Shown here: positions 9,087-18,391 of the stretch, one piece after another
Position numbering within the stretch: position 1 is the stretch's first letter
How the letters are laid out: the number at the start of each line of letters is the position of its first letter
Source: Geopseudomonas aromaticivorans
GTDB lineage: Bacteria; Pseudomonadota; Gammaproteobacteria; Pseudomonadales; Pseudomonadaceae
Direction: 5' to 3'
DNA: 64,000 nucleotides
NCBI RefSeq assembly: GCF_019097855.1
Contig: NZ_JAHRGL010000002.1
Coordinates: 1 to 64,000, forward strand
Program-made: the position numbers and the translations under genes
Notes under the pieces: model-generated
Databases searched by the model: none
Seen by the model: the letters and a program-made list of their open reading frames with translations, nothing else
What the model was told of the DNA's origin: nothing

Positions 9087-10306
9087 GCCGGCTCTCCTTG
9101 CAGTTGCACGTCCTGCACCAGGGTCAGGAAGTCCTGCAGCACCTGGGCATCGGCTTCATTGCCGTATTCGGCCTGCCAGCTGCGGCGGAATAGTTCCTGC
9201 GGGTCGAGCTGGTCGAGGCCGACCAGTGCCGGCACCTCTTCCTTGCTGCCACGGTATTCGCTGGCGATGCGCACCAGGCGGCAGCTCTTGCCGTCCAGCG
9301 CGGCTTCGATCTGCTGGCGCAGGTCCGGCTGCGGCTGCTCCAGCTGCACGCGCACCTCCAGCCAGGGCTGGCGCTCGCGCGGCAGCTCGGAGCCGGGCAG
9401 GGTGGCGAGCTGTTCCAGTACCTCGGCCAGCGGCCTGGGGCCGACGCGCAGCATGTCCACCGCGCGTGGCACCGGTAGCGGCTCGACGGCGCGCAGCGCG
9501 GCGCCGTCCAGCTCCACCACTAGTACCTGATGCGGATAGTTGACCTCGGCGAACGACAGCGGCAGCGGCGCGCCGCTGTAGCGGATGCGCCCCTGGCCGG
9601 CGACCTGCTGCGGCTTGTGCAGGTGGCCGAGGGCGACGTAGGCGACGGACTCGGGGAACAGGCTGGCCGGCAGCGCCTCGGCGTTGCCGATGACGATGTT
9701 GCGCTCGGAATCCTCGGACACCGCGGCCCCGGCCATGTGCGCGTGGCTGACGGCGACCAGCGCCTGGTCGGCTTCGCGGCGAGCCTCGGCGGCGGCGATC
9801 AGCTCGCGGTGCACCTTGTCGATGCCAGCCAGGTAGTCGTCGCCCACCTCGCCACCGGTGACCTCGGCCGGGCGCAGGAACGGCAGGGCCAGGCACCACG
9901 CGCCTACCGAGCCGTCGGCGCGGTGCAGCGGCAGCAGCAGGCGCGCGCTATCGAGGCTGCCGTCGTCCAGCCAGCTGACCCGGCCGAGGGCATGGGCGTT
10001 GAGGCGGCGCATCAGCGGCGCCGGCAGTTCGATGCGCCCGCCGGAGTCGTGGTTGCCGGCGATCATCACGATGTCGAGGCGCGGCAGGCGGCGGTGAGCC
10101 TCGACTACGAAGTCGTACAGGCGCTCCTGGGCCCTGAGCGGCGGGTTGACCGTGTCGAAGATGTCGCCGGCGATCAGCAGGGCGTCGGCCCGCTGGTCCA
10201 CCAGGGTATCGAGCAGCCAGGCGAGGAAGGCGGCGTGCTCGAAGTCGCGGTCCTGGCCGTGCAGGGTCTGCCCCAGGTGCCAGTCGGAGGTGTGGATCAG
10301 GCGCAT
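9083..10306 (-). CDS. sbcD: Exonuclease subunit SbcD (Mre11-like nuclease)
   Basis: Metallophosphoesterase nuclease partner of SbcC, about 407 residues. The start MRLIHTSDWHLG places the first phosphoesterase motif at the N-terminus. The other motifs follow in order: AGDIFDTVNP, AGNHDSGGR, VSHAHMAG and LGHLHKPQ. A longer in-frame reading exists upstream, but it runs through the TraX-like gene and shows no relatedness, so the ATG at 10306 is chosen. It is first of a two-gene operon with sbcC and ends 11 bases from the TraX-like stop codon. Confidence 0.96.
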   Translation of the reverse strand: MRLIHTSDWHLGQTLHGQDRDFEHAAFLAWLLDTLVDQRADALLIAGDIFDTVNPPLRAQERLYDFVVEAHRRLPRLDIVMIAGNHDSGGRIELPAPLMRRLNAHALGRVSWLDDGSLDSARLLLPLHRADGSVGAWCLALPFLRPAEVTGGEVGDDYLAGIDKVHRELIAAAEARREADQALVAVSHAHMAGAAVSEDSERNIVIGNAEALPASLFPESVAYVALGHLHKPQQVAGQGRIRYSGAPLPLSFAEVNYPHQVLVVELDGAALRAVEPLPVPRAVDMLRVGPRPLAEVLEQLATLPGSELPRERQPWLEVRVQLEQPQPDLRQQIEAALDGKSCRLVRIASEYRGSKEEVPALVGLDQLDPQELFRRSWQAEYGNEADAQVLQDFLTLVQDVQLQGEPA

Positions 10307-10317
10307 GATTCGTTCCC

Positions 10318-11115
10318 TCAGGGCATGCGCAGCAGCCAGGCGGCCGCGGCGATCGCCAGCATGTGCAGCGGATAGAAGTAGTAGGCCCAGCGGCCGACCG
10401 CCGGGACGCGGAGATTTGTCGGCAGCGCTGCGTGCAGCAGCCACAGGCCGAGCGGCAGGGCGGCCAGGCAGGCGCAAACGATCAGCCAGTCGCGCGGCTC
10501 GCCGGCGAGCAGGGCGGCCGACAACCGCGGCGTCAGGTTGGCCAGCAGCACCGTCAGGGTCGCCAGCGCCGGCCACGGGCCGCCGCGCTGCAGGGCGAGC
10601 AGGCACAGGGTGGGCAAGAGCACGCCGAGCATCCCGTAGGTCAGGCTGGCGTGCAGCCAGGCGGCGCCGGCCAGCAGCAGGCCGGCGAGCAACAGCGGCC
10701 CGCGCTGCAGGGCGTTGCAGCCCCAGGCGATACCCCAGCCGATGGCCAGGCTGATGAGGATGTTGAACTTGGCGGCGTTGCCCAGCATCAGGTCGTGGGC
10801 CGGCTCGCTGAGCACGGCAAACAGCAGCAGGGCGCCGAGATGTCGGCGCTCGCTGGCGCCGAACGCGCCGGGCGCGCGGCGCGCCAAGTTGGCTGCCAGC
10901 GCCAGGCAGAACAGCGGGAAGGCCTGCCGGCCGGGAACGAAGCTCCAGGCCAGCAGCGCGTGGCCGGGAATCAGGAAGCGCAGGTGGTCGACGGCCATGC
11001 TGGCGAGCGCCAGCCACTTGACCAGATCGAGGCCGCGTTCGCGCGCATGGCTTCGCTCCACCACGCCGGGCAGAGGGTAGGCGGCCGGGATGAGGTTCCG
11101 GGGTAGTTCGATCAT
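10318..11115 (-). CDS. TraX-family integral membrane protein
   Basis: About 265 residues with multiple hydrophobic segments. The N-terminal GLDLVKWLALASMAVDHLRF is the hallmark of the TraX family, named for the F-plasmid pilin N-acetyltransferase, whose chromosomal members are poorly characterised. The C-terminal WAYYFYPLHMLAIAAAAWLL is also family-like. The start at MIELPRN is preferred because AGGAA lies 5 bases upstream; an ATG 14 codons earlier has no such signal. Its stop is 11 bases from the sbcD start, so it probably leads an operon with sbcDC. The acetyltransferase activity is not shown for this stand-alone type. Confidence 0.8.
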   Translation of the reverse strand: MIELPRNLIPAAYPLPGVVERSHARERGLDLVKWLALASMAVDHLRFLIPGHALLAWSFVPGRQAFPLFCLALAANLARRAPGAFGASERRHLGALLLFAVLSEPAHDLMLGNAAKFNILISLAIGWGIAWGCNALQRGPLLLAGLLLAGAAWLHASLTYGMLGVLLPTLCLLALQRGGPWPALATLTVLLANLTPRLSAALLAGEPRDWLIVCACLAALPLGLWLLHAALPTNLRVPAVGRWAYYFYPLHMLAIAAAAWLLRMP

Positions 11116-11230
11116 GGGGTTCCTGTGCTGGCCATCCTCTCGGCGAGGGGCCGACATTATCGGTGGCCGCTCCCCTCGGCGGCAAACCCGGTCGTCTCCG
11201 GCGGGAGGGTCTATAGTTTTTGCAGACCGA

Positions 11231-11248
11231 TTGGCTTCGGCATTGCTT
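11231..11248 (+). promoter_or_regulatory. Sigma-54 promoter of the T2SS operon
   Basis: TTGGCTTCGGCATTGCTT has the -24 GG (11233-11234) and -12 GC (11245-11246) exactly 10 bases apart, in TGGC and TTGC contexts. It lies about 60 bases before the gspE ATG on the same strand. A sigma-54-type activator gene lies at 28199-29560, within the same gene neighbourhood. Confidence 0.75.
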
Positions 11249-11306
11249 CGGTATTCCAGTGGGCCACGGGGGCCGCCGCTGGGGCCGGATCGGGAGGGGG
11301 AACAGG

Positions 11307-13031
11307 ATGGTCGCTTCGGCAGTCATCGACTCGTCGGGTGCCGCGCTGGATCTGGGGCGTGAGCTGTTGCAGGCCGGCAAGCTGACGGATGCGGATTACA
11401 ACCGCCTGCTGCGCATGCAGGCAGCGCAGACCGAACCGTGTTCGCAACAGACGCTGCTCATGCGCATGGGTCTGGTGTCCGAGCAGGACATTGCCCGCCT
11501 GTTGTCCACTTCCCTGGGCCTGCCGCTGGTGTCGGCAACCGATTTTCCTGCCGAGCCGCTGCTGATCGAGCGGCTGTCCTATCGTTTCCTCAAGGAGTGC
11601 CGTGCCCTGCCGCTGGCGCAGGACGCTGGCGTGTTGCGCGTGGCGCTGGCCGATCCGCAGGACGCCTATGTGATTTCCGCGCTGGCGCTGGCGGCGGGTT
11701 GCCGGGTGGAGTCTCGGGTGGCGCTGGCCAGCGAGGTCGAGTCGGCCATCGAGCGCCTGTACGGCGAAGGCCGCAGCCAGATGGGCGACATTCTGTCCAA
11801 GGTCAGCTCGGCCGACGAGTCGGAGAGCGGCGACGATGTCGAGCAGTTGCGCGACATGGCCAGCGAGGCACCGGTCATCCGCCTGGTCAGCCTGATCATC
11901 CAGCACGCGGTCGAGCTGCGCGCCTCGGACATCCACGTCGAGCCCTTCGAGAACCGCCTCAAGGTACGCTACCGGGTCGACGGCGTGCTGCAGGAAACCG
12001 AGTCGCCACCCGTCAATCTGTCCGCGGCGGTGATCTCGCGGATCAAGCTGATGGCCCGACTGAACATTGCCGAGCGCCGGCTGCCGCAGGACGGCCGCAT
12101 CGAGATGCGCGTGCAGGGCAACGACCTCGACATCCGCGTGTCCACCGTGCCGACCATGCACGGCGAGAGCGTGGTGATGCGCCTGCTCAACCGCGAGAGC
12201 GTGGTACTGGACTTCGCCGCGCTGGGCTTCAGCGAGCAGCCCTACCAGCGCCTGCAGAGCGTGCTGCGCATTCCCCACGGCGTGCTGCTGGTGACCGGCC
12301 CGACCGGTAGCGGCAAGACCACCACCCTGTACACTGCGCTGAATACCCTCAACACCAGCGAAAGCAAGCTGATCACCGTCGAAGACCCGGTGGAATACCA
12401 GCTCGAGGGGGTCAACCAGATCCAGGTCAAGCCGAGCATCGGCCTGACCTTCGCCAGCGCCCTGCGCTCCATCGTGCGCCAGGACCCGGACGTGATCATG
12501 GTCGGCGAAATGCGTGACCTGGAAACTGCGCGCATCTGCATCCAGTCGGCGCTGACCGGCCACATGGTCTTGTCCACCCTGCACACCAACGACGCGCCGA
12601 GCAGCGTCACCCGCCTGCTGGAGATGGGCGTGGAAGACTACCTGCTGACCTCCACCCTCAACGGCGTGCTGGCCCAGCGCCTGGTGCGCAAGCTCTGTCC
12701 GCACTGCCGCGAGGCCTGGACGCCGCTGCCGGAGATGGTGCGCGAGATGCGCCTGGACCTGTTGTCCGGCGGCAAGTCGGTCATCCTCCAGCGCGCCAAA
12801 GGGTGCCCGGAGTGCAACGGCACTGGCTACCACGGTCGCATCGCCATCATCGAGGTGCTGACCATCACCGACGGAATTCGCCGCCTGATCCTGCAGCACG
12901 CCGACTCCGGCACGCTGATGCGTGCTGCGCGCGAAGAGGGAATGCTGACCATGTACGAGGACGGCTGCCTCAAGGCGATCAACGGGGTGACCAGCATCGA
13001 CGAAGTGATCCGCGTCACCCAGGAGGGCTGA
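11307..13031 (+). CDS. gspE: Type II secretion ATPase GspE
   Basis: Cytoplasmic hexameric ATPase that powers pseudopilus assembly, 574 residues. An N-terminal MshEN/GspE-N-like region spans roughly 1-150. The Walker A GPTGSGKTTTLY is near residue 330, followed by ITVEDPVEYQ, VGEMRDLETA and HTNDAPSSVTRL. The zinc-binding tetracysteine (CPHC near 463, CPEC near 500) distinguishes secretion and pilus-extension ATPases from retraction ATPases. It is the first gene of an eleven-gene operon, immediately downstream of a sigma-54 promoter. The ATG at 11307 follows GGGAGGGGGAACAGG, a strong ribosome-binding site. Confidence 0.96.
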   Translation: MVASAVIDSSGAALDLGRELLQAGKLTDADYNRLLRMQAAQTEPCSQQTLLMRMGLVSEQDIARLLSTSLGLPLVSATDFPAEPLLIERLSYRFLKECRALPLAQDAGVLRVALADPQDAYVISALALAAGCRVESRVALASEVESAIERLYGEGRSQMGDILSKVSSADESESGDDVEQLRDMASEAPVIRLVSLIIQHAVELRASDIHVEPFENRLKVRYRVDGVLQETESPPVNLSAAVISRIKLMARLNIAERRLPQDGRIEMRVQGNDLDIRVSTVPTMHGESVVMRLLNRESVVLDFAALGFSEQPYQRLQSVLRIPHGVLLVTGPTGSGKTTTLYTALNTLNTSESKLITVEDPVEYQLEGVNQIQVKPSIGLTFASALRSIVRQDPDVIMVGEMRDLETARICIQSALTGHMVLSTLHTNDAPSSVTRLLEMGVEDYLLTSTLNGVLAQRLVRKLCPHCREAWTPLPEMVREMRLDLLSGGKSVILQRAKGCPECNGTGYHGRIAIIEVLTITDGIRRLILQHADSGTLMRAAREEGMLTMYEDGCLKAINGVTSIDEVIRVTQEG

Positions 13032-13033
13032 GG

Positions 13034-14254
13034 ATGGCGCGTTTTCATTATCGGGCGGTGAGCGAAGACGGCGAGGTGCACAGCGGCGACCTCGAGGCCG
13101 ACGACGAGCAGGGGGTGCTTCTGCAGTTGCGCAGCAAGGGACTTATCCCCATCGAGATCGGCACCCGGCGCGGCTGGCAGTCCCTGCTGCAGGTCGACGT
13201 CAACCAACTGATGGGGCGCGCGCGGGGCCACAAGCTGGTGCTGCAGTTCACCCAGAACCTCGCCTCGCTGTTGCACTCTGGGGTAGCCCTGGACCGCTCG
13301 CTGGACATCATGCTGCGGGTCAGCCCCGATCCGCAGATGCAGCAGCTGATCGGCCCGATCCAGGAAGGCGTGCGGCGCGGCATCAGCCTCTCAAGGGTGA
13401 TGGGGGAGCGGCCGGAGCTGTTCTCCGGTTTCTACATCAGCATGATCCAGGCCTCGGAGGTCTCCGGCAACCTGTCCGAGGGGCTGGGCAACCTGGCCTA
13501 TTACATGGAGCGCAGCAAGTCGCTGCATGACCGCCTGGTTTCGGCGCTGATCTATCCGGTGATCCTGCTCATCGTGTCGGTGAGCTCCCTGCTGATCATC
13601 CTGATCTACGTGATTCCGCAGTTCCGCCAGTTGTTCGACGACATGGGCGCCGCCCTGCCGATGTCGACCCAGATCGTTATCGGCGTTGCCGAGGGGCTGC
13701 AGACCTACGGACCCTGGCTGCTGCTGCTCCTGCTGGCGGGCGGTGTGCTGCTGCGTCAGTTGCTGCGCCAGCCCGAATATCATCGCAAGTGGGACCGCAT
13801 GCAACTGCGCCTGCCGTTGCTGGGTGGGCTGCGACAGCGCATCGAGACCGCGCGTTTCGCCCGCAGCCTGGGAGCCCTGCTGACGGGCGGGGTGGCCCTG
13901 CTGCAGGCCCTGGGTATCGCCCGCCAGACCCTGGGCAACCAGTTGCTGGTGGAACAGGTCGGGCTGGCTGCCGACGGGCTCAAGCAAGGCCGTCAGCTCG
14001 CCCCACCGCTGCTGGCCAGCGGACTATTCCCGCCACTGGCGGTGCAGATGATCCAGGTGGGCGAGGAAACCGGGCATCTCGACGAGATGCTGTTGAAGGT
14101 GGCCGATGCCTACGACCGGGAAGTGGAAAACGCCATCCAGCGATTGCTGGCGGTACTTGAGCCGCTGCTGATCGTCGGCTTGGGGGTGCTGATCGCCGGG
14201 ATCATTCTCTCGGTGCTGGTGGCCATCATGAGTATCACCGATCTACCGATCTGA
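13034..14254 (+). CDS. gspF: Type II secretion inner-membrane platform protein GspF
   Basis: Polytopic inner-membrane protein that links the GspE ATPase to the pseudopilus, 406 residues. Two GspF domains are visible: one around 70-190 (QFTQNLASLLHSGVALDRSL) and one around 270-395 (RFARSLGALLTGGVALLQAL). Hydrophobic stretches follow each, and the C-terminal GLGVLIAGIILSVLVAIMS is typical of the family. The start is 2 bases after the gspE stop. Confidence 0.96.
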   Translation: MARFHYRAVSEDGEVHSGDLEADDEQGVLLQLRSKGLIPIEIGTRRGWQSLLQVDVNQLMGRARGHKLVLQFTQNLASLLHSGVALDRSLDIMLRVSPDPQMQQLIGPIQEGVRRGISLSRVMGERPELFSGFYISMIQASEVSGNLSEGLGNLAYYMERSKSLHDRLVSALIYPVILLIVSVSSLLIILIYVIPQFRQLFDDMGAALPMSTQIVIGVAEGLQTYGPWLLLLLLAGGVLLRQLLRQPEYHRKWDRMQLRLPLLGGLRQRIETARFARSLGALLTGGVALLQALGIARQTLGNQLLVEQVGLAADGLKQGRQLAPPLLASGLFPPLAVQMIQVGEETGHLDEMLLKVADAYDREVENAIQRLLAVLEPLLIVGLGVLIAGIILSVLVAIMSITDLPI

Positions 14255-14270
14255 AGCAGGAGATACGGAA

Positions 14271-14729
14271 ATGAACACTGCAGACGCGTTCCGCCCATTT
14301 CGCAACCGCCGTCTCGACCGGCGCGGTAGGGGGTTCACCCTGCTGGAAATTCTCGTGGTTCTGGTGATTCTCGGGCTGATGGCCAGCCTGGTCGGTCCCC
14401 AGGTGTTCAAGCAGCTGAGTGGCTCCAAGACCAAAGCCGCCCATTTGCAGATTCAGGAGCTGAGTGCGGCGCTGGATCTCTACCGCCTTGAGCTGGGCAG
14501 CTATCCCAGTTCCGAGCAGGGGCTGGATGCACTGATCACCAAGCCGCGCAACGTGAACAACTGGAGCGGCCCGTACTTGAAGAAAAACGTGATCCGCAAG
14601 GACCCGTGGGGCTTCGATTACCAGTACCGCTCGCCCGGTCAGAACGGCGACTTCGATCTCTGGAGCCTGGGCGCGGATAACCGCGAAGGCGGCGACGGAG
14701 AAAACCGCGATGTGCGTAGCTGGGAGTGA
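14271..14729 (+). CDS. gspG: Major pseudopilin GspG
   Basis: Main subunit of the T2SS pseudopilus, 152 residues. A long basic leader (about 21 residues) ends at the prepilin peptidase site RGRG/FTLLEILVVLVILG, with Glu at mature position 5. The C-terminal half has the GspG signature YPSSEQGLDALI, then WGFDYQYRSPGQNGDFDLWSLGADN, the calcium-site region of the family. It follows gspF by 16 bases with AGGAG upstream. No prepilin peptidase gene is in the window, so the genome-wide PilD/XcpA must process it. Confidence 0.96.
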   Translation: MNTADAFRPFRNRRLDRRGRGFTLLEILVVLVILGLMASLVGPQVFKQLSGSKTKAAHLQIQELSAALDLYRLELGSYPSSEQGLDALITKPRNVNNWSGPYLKKNVIRKDPWGFDYQYRSPGQNGDFDLWSLGADNREGGDGENRDVRSWE

Positions 14730-15279
14730 GGCCCGTGGCTTCACCCTGATGGAGTTGCTGGTTGTCCTGGTGATCGCCGGCCTGGCGGCCAGCCTGATCG
14801 GCCCGGGCTTCCAGCGGATGTTGCCGGGTGTCGGCCTGGAAACCGAGGCCCGCACCTTGGCCGCCATGCTGCGTCATGCCCGCAGTCAGGCCATTCTCTC
14901 CGGCCAGCCAGTGAGCATCGGCGAGGACGCCGAGAGCGGCGGCCTGCGCCTGAGCTATCGGGAGGCCCCCTACATCCCGCGCAAGGGAATTGAAGTGAAG
15001 CTGGAGGGTGGTCCCGCCAGTGGCGACCTCGGGTCCGGGGCGGCGCAGATCCTGTTCTTCCCGCCGGGCGACTCCTCCGGTGGCAGTCTGACCCTGAAGA
15101 TGGGGGATGACAAAAGCCGCGTCATCCAGGTCGATTGGCTGAGCGGTCGGGTGCTGCGCACCACCGAGGAGGCCCAGGCACAGCTCAAGATGGAGCGGGA
15201 AAAGGTCGAGAAGGCTCGGGCCAGGGATAAGGAGCGCAGGCGCGACCGCACGCCGGAGATGTTCAATGAGGAGTACTGA
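14710..15279 (+). CDS. gspH: Minor pseudopilin GspH
   Basis: Minor pseudopilin, 189 residues, with the processing motif ARG/FTLMELLVVLVIAGLAAS at its N-terminus. The body fits the GspH/FimT class (LAAMLRHARSQAILSGQPV). Its start overlaps the end of gspG by 20 bases. The C-terminus is unusually charged (many Lys, Arg, Glu) compared with the other pseudopilins. Assignment as GspH rests on operon position and the FimT-like segment. Confidence 0.88.
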   Translation: MCVAGSEARGFTLMELLVVLVIAGLAASLIGPGFQRMLPGVGLETEARTLAAMLRHARSQAILSGQPVSIGEDAESGGLRLSYREAPYIPRKGIEVKLEGGPASGDLGSGAAQILFFPPGDSSGGSLTLKMGDDKSRVIQVDWLSGRVLRTTEEAQAQLKMEREKVEKARARDKERRRDRTPEMFNEEY

Positions 15280-15661
15280 GCGCGGCTTCACCTTGCTGGA
15301 GGTACTGGTCGCCTTCCTGATCCTCAGCCTCAGCATGGGTGTGCTGATGCGCATCGTCTCCCAGTCGATTCGCGCTCTGGACACCGCCGAGCAGCACCAG
15401 ATCGCCCTGCAACTGGCCGAGTCCAAGCTGGTGGAAGTGCTCGCCCAGTTGCGTTGGGACAGCCGCGGCAAAGAAGACGGGCGTATTGGCGGCCGCTATC
15501 GCTGGACGAGCAAGGTCGAGCGCTACCAGTTCCCGAACCAGCTGGCGGGTGAGAGCTACAGCGTCACTCCCTGGCTGGTCCAGGTAACGGTCAGTTGGGG
15601 ACGCCAGCCCAACGAGCAGCTCAGCCTGAGCACCGTCCGCCTCATGCAGGCGCAGAAATGA
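15266..15661 (+). CDS. gspI: Minor pseudopilin GspI
   Basis: Small minor pseudopilin of 131 residues with a short leader and cleavage motif ERG/FTLLEVLVAFLILSLSMG. The following ALQLAESKLVEVLAQ and late WLVQVTVSW match the GspI pattern. It overlaps gspH by 14 bases, and its stop overlaps the gspJ start (ATGA). In known systems GspI forms the pseudopilus tip with GspJ and GspK. Confidence 0.92.
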   Translation: MRSTERGFTLLEVLVAFLILSLSMGVLMRIVSQSIRALDTAEQHQIALQLAESKLVEVLAQLRWDSRGKEDGRIGGRYRWTSKVERYQFPNQLAGESYSVTPWLVQVTVSWGRQPNEQLSLSTVRLMQAQK

Positions 15662-16320
15662 AGCGCATGACGGGGTTCACCCTGATTGAGCTGCTGGTGG
15701 CGATGAGTCTGGCGACCCTAGTGTCGCTGCTGGCCTACAGCGGCCTGCAGGTGGCGATAGGCGTCTGGCACGCGGCAGACCAGCGCCAACGCGAGATGGA
15801 GAACAACTACCTGGTCACAGCTCTGCTGCGCCGTCTGCTGGAGAGCCCGGAGGAGGTCAGCGTCCGCGATGAGGAGGATGTGCAGCAGCTTGCTTTCCGT
15901 GGCGACGAAGAGAGCCTGATTTTCGCTGCGCAGCTACCGGCACTAGACGACACCGGGAAGGTTTACTGGGTGCAGTTGATCCAGGAAAAGCAGCTCTCGA
16001 CCGAGGGGCAGCGCTGGCAGTTGCTGATGCGCTACATGCCTCTGGTCGAGATGCGCTCGTTCGACTGGAGCCTGCTGGTAAAGGACTTGGCCGACTACGG
16101 CGAGGAGAAGGTGCTGCTCGAGGGGCAGCCCCGGTCCCTGCGCTTCGCCTATCTCGAGCAACTGGCCGAAGGCGGCAGCGAGTGGCAGACCGAATGGCTG
16201 CAGCTCCAGCGCCTACCCGCGCTGATCCGCATCACTCCGGCCAGGCGCAAGCAGGGCGCCTTGGCACAAGTGGTGGTGGCACCGAGGAACATGGCCTATG
16301 CCATCCTCAAGGGGAAGTGA
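15658..16320 (+). CDS. gspJ: Minor pseudopilin GspJ
   Basis: Minor pseudopilin of 220 residues with cleavage motif MTG/FTLIELLVAMSLATLVSL. The ATG at 15658 is chosen because it overlaps the gspI stop and gives a normal five-residue leader; the upstream in-frame extension only runs through gspI. The remainder includes RQREMENNYLVTALLRRLLE and a C-terminal ALIRITPARRK, consistent with the family's beta-rich body. It is a tip component with GspI and GspK. Confidence 0.9.
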   Translation: MKRMTGFTLIELLVAMSLATLVSLLAYSGLQVAIGVWHAADQRQREMENNYLVTALLRRLLESPEEVSVRDEEDVQQLAFRGDEESLIFAAQLPALDDTGKVYWVQLIQEKQLSTEGQRWQLLMRYMPLVEMRSFDWSLLVKDLADYGEEKVLLEGQPRSLRFAYLEQLAEGGSEWQTEWLQLQRLPALIRITPARRKQGALAQVVVAPRNMAYAILKGK

Positions 16321-17194
16321 GCGTGCCCGGCGCAGTGCCGGCGTTGCCTTGGTCAGCGTGCTTTGGCTGCTGGTGCTGCTGTCCATGCTGGTCATCAACC
16401 TCTCGGCCGGCAGCCGTACCGAGCTGCAACTGGCAGGCAACCTGCGTCAGGCATCCAGCGCCCGGCATGTCACCGAGGCAGGAGTCAACTGGGGCATGTG
16501 GAGTCTGATGCAGACCAACAATGCCGGCTGGCTCGCCGACGGCAGCAGCAGGACGATGGAGCTGGACGGCATCAGTGTCGAAGTGGCGCTGTTCGACGAG
16601 CAGGGCAAGATCGACCTGAACGAGGCCGGGCCGCAGCTGCTGCAGGGCCTGTTCGAGTCGGTGGGACAGGACAAAAAGACTGCCGAGGCATTGGCCGCTG
16701 CGGTGATCGACTGGCGCGACGAGGATCAACTGCTCACCCCGCTGGGGGCTGAAAAGGAGGAGTACGAGGCCGCCGGACTGATCGGGCCGAGCAACGATTC
16801 TTTCGAGGAGCTGAAAGATCTGCTCAAGGTGCTTGGCATGACCGAGGAACTGTACCACCAGGTGCTACCAGCGCTGACCATCTACTCCAAAAGGGCCGAG
16901 GTCAATCCGCTGGTGGCGCCGCGGGTGGTGCTGCTGGCACTGCCGGGCATCGAACCGGGCAGTATCGACCGCTTCATCGAAGAGCGCCGGCGCAACTTCG
17001 AGAGCGGGCAACGGCCGCCGATCCTGAATGGGGTCGATCCGCTGATTCTGACGCCCAATGCTCCGGGCGTGAACTACTCTATCGTTACCAAGACAACTGT
17101 GAGCCCGACTGTACAGATCAGGCAACATCTCCTGGTTCATCGGCGTGGCGGGGGACAGGGCTTCGAGGTCATGCAGAGCACGCAGCTGGAGTGA
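16298..17194 (+). CDS. gspK: Minor pseudopilin GspK
   Basis: Largest minor pseudopilin, 298 residues, thought to cap the pseudopilus. The leader ends in RRSAG/VALVSVLWLLVLLSML and position 5 of the mature protein is not Glu, which is the known GspK exception. The helical insertion expected for GspK is present (LNEAGPQLLQGLFESVG, then VIDWRDEDQLLTPLGAEKEE). The start overlaps gspJ by 23 bases. Confidence 0.93.
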   Translation: MPSSRGSERARRSAGVALVSVLWLLVLLSMLVINLSAGSRTELQLAGNLRQASSARHVTEAGVNWGMWSLMQTNNAGWLADGSSRTMELDGISVEVALFDEQGKIDLNEAGPQLLQGLFESVGQDKKTAEALAAAVIDWRDEDQLLTPLGAEKEEYEAAGLIGPSNDSFEELKDLLKVLGMTEELYHQVLPALTIYSKRAEVNPLVAPRVVLLALPGIEPGSIDRFIEERRRNFESGQRPPILNGVDPLILTPNAPGVNYSIVTKTTVSPTVQIRQHLLVHRRGGGQGFEVMQSTQLE

Positions 17195-17236
17195 GCGTCT
17201 GTTGTACCCCGGAGTCTTTTCGGGAAGGGGGAGTTC

Positions 17237-18391
17237 ATGAATAGCCGCCGCTTGCAGCTGGCAAGGCTGGGCACGCTGGCTGGGGCGCTAGGCGGGTTGG
17301 CGGAGCGCTTCTGGCAATGGTGGAGTCAGGAACTGCTCGGCCTGATACCTCAGCGCTGGCAACAGCGTCTCCGCCAGCGTGGCACGCTGCTGTGCATCGC
17401 CATGGACGATGATCACTGCCGCATCGGCTATGGCAACTTCAACCAGGTTGAGACGATGGCCAGCGCTCAGGTCGGAGTGGAGGGCGAGTGGCCGTCGTTC
17501 ATCACCGAACCGCTGCTCAGCCGGGCGCCGAAGGCCGACAAGGTGGTTCTGCTGCTGCCGCCTGGCAAGGTGCTGCGCAAGATCATTGGCCTGCCTTCGG
17601 CGACAGAGGCGGGGCTGGACAACGTGCTGCGCTTTGAGATGGACCGCCATACCCCGTTCAGCAGCGATCAGGTCTATTTCGGCTATCGGATCCTCGAACG
17701 CGACCGGGCACACCAGCGCCTGCGGGTGGAGCTATTGGTGGTGCTGCGTGATTACCTTGACGACCTGCTCAAGCGCCTGGACGAGCTGGGTGTGCATCCC
17801 TCGCTGGTCAGCTTGGGCGGTGGCGAGGAAAACTGGAGCGGCAACGGTATCAACCTGTTGCCGGGTAGTCGGCGGCGGGAGCGGCGGCGGGACTGGCGTG
17901 GCGACCGGCGCCTGCAGGGTGTGGTCTTGCTGGTGGTGCTGGCGCTGCTGGTAACCTTTCCGCTGGTGCAGCAACAGCGTGATGTCGCCCGCTTGGCCGA
18001 GGAGATCGAGAAGCCCAAGGCCGCGGCCGAGCGCGCGGCGCAGGTGCGCGACGAACTGAAGCGCCTGGAGGGGGGAAGCGACTACCTGCGCGGGCAGCAG
18101 GCGCAGGCGCCGACGATCCTGATGATTCTCAATGAGCTGACCACCCTGCTGCCGGACACCACCTGGCTCAGCCGCTTCGAGATCAGCGGCGAGCGGGTGC
18201 GCATGGAGGGCGAGTCGGCGGAGGCGTCGGCGCTGATCAGCTTGTTCGAAAAGTCGCAAACTCTGCAGAACGTCAGTTTCGCCTCACCGATCACCAGCAA
18301 CCCGCGGACCCAGAAGGATCGTTTCAGCCTGTTCGCCGAGCGCAAGGCCAACTCCGCCGCACCCGCTGATGCGAAGGATGCGACGCCATGA
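17237..18391 (+). CDS. gspL: GspL-like assembly protein with PilM/PilN features
   Basis: Inner-membrane assembly protein, 384 residues, that should connect GspE to the periplasmic GspM. The first 210 residues look like the actin-like cytoplasmic domain of GspL/PilM (PPGKVLRKIIGLPSATE, RFEMDRHTPFSSDQVYFGYR). One transmembrane helix follows (LQGVVLLVVLALLVTFPLV, about 230-250). After it comes a short PilN-like periplasmic domain (TILMILNELTTLLPDTTWLSRFEI). The start at 17237 follows AAGGGGGAG. The arrangement resembles a PilM-PilN fusion, as in the Hxc-type and related subgroups, more than Xcp-type GspL. Confidence 0.85.
   Translation: MNSRRLQLARLGTLAGALGGLAERFWQWWSQELLGLIPQRWQQRLRQRGTLLCIAMDDDHCRIGYGNFNQVETMASAQVGVEGEWPSFITEPLLSRAPKADKVVLLLPPGKVLRKIIGLPSATEAGLDNVLRFEMDRHTPFSSDQVYFGYRILERDRAHQRLRVELLVVLRDYLDDLLKRLDELGVHPSLVSLGGGEENWSGNGINLLPGSRRRERRRDWRGDRRLQGVVLLVVLALLVTFPLVQQQRDVARLAEEIEKPKAAAERAAQVRDELKRLEGGSDYLRGQQAQAPTILMILNELTTLLPDTTWLSRFEISGERVRMEGESAEASALISLFEKSQTLQNVSFASPITSNPRTQKDRFSLFAERKANSAAPADAKDATP

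Noticed and set aside
9083-11380. A 765-residue version of SbcD starting near 11380
   Set aside because: The extra N-terminus reads through the TraX-like gene in another frame; MRLIHTSDWH is the family start.
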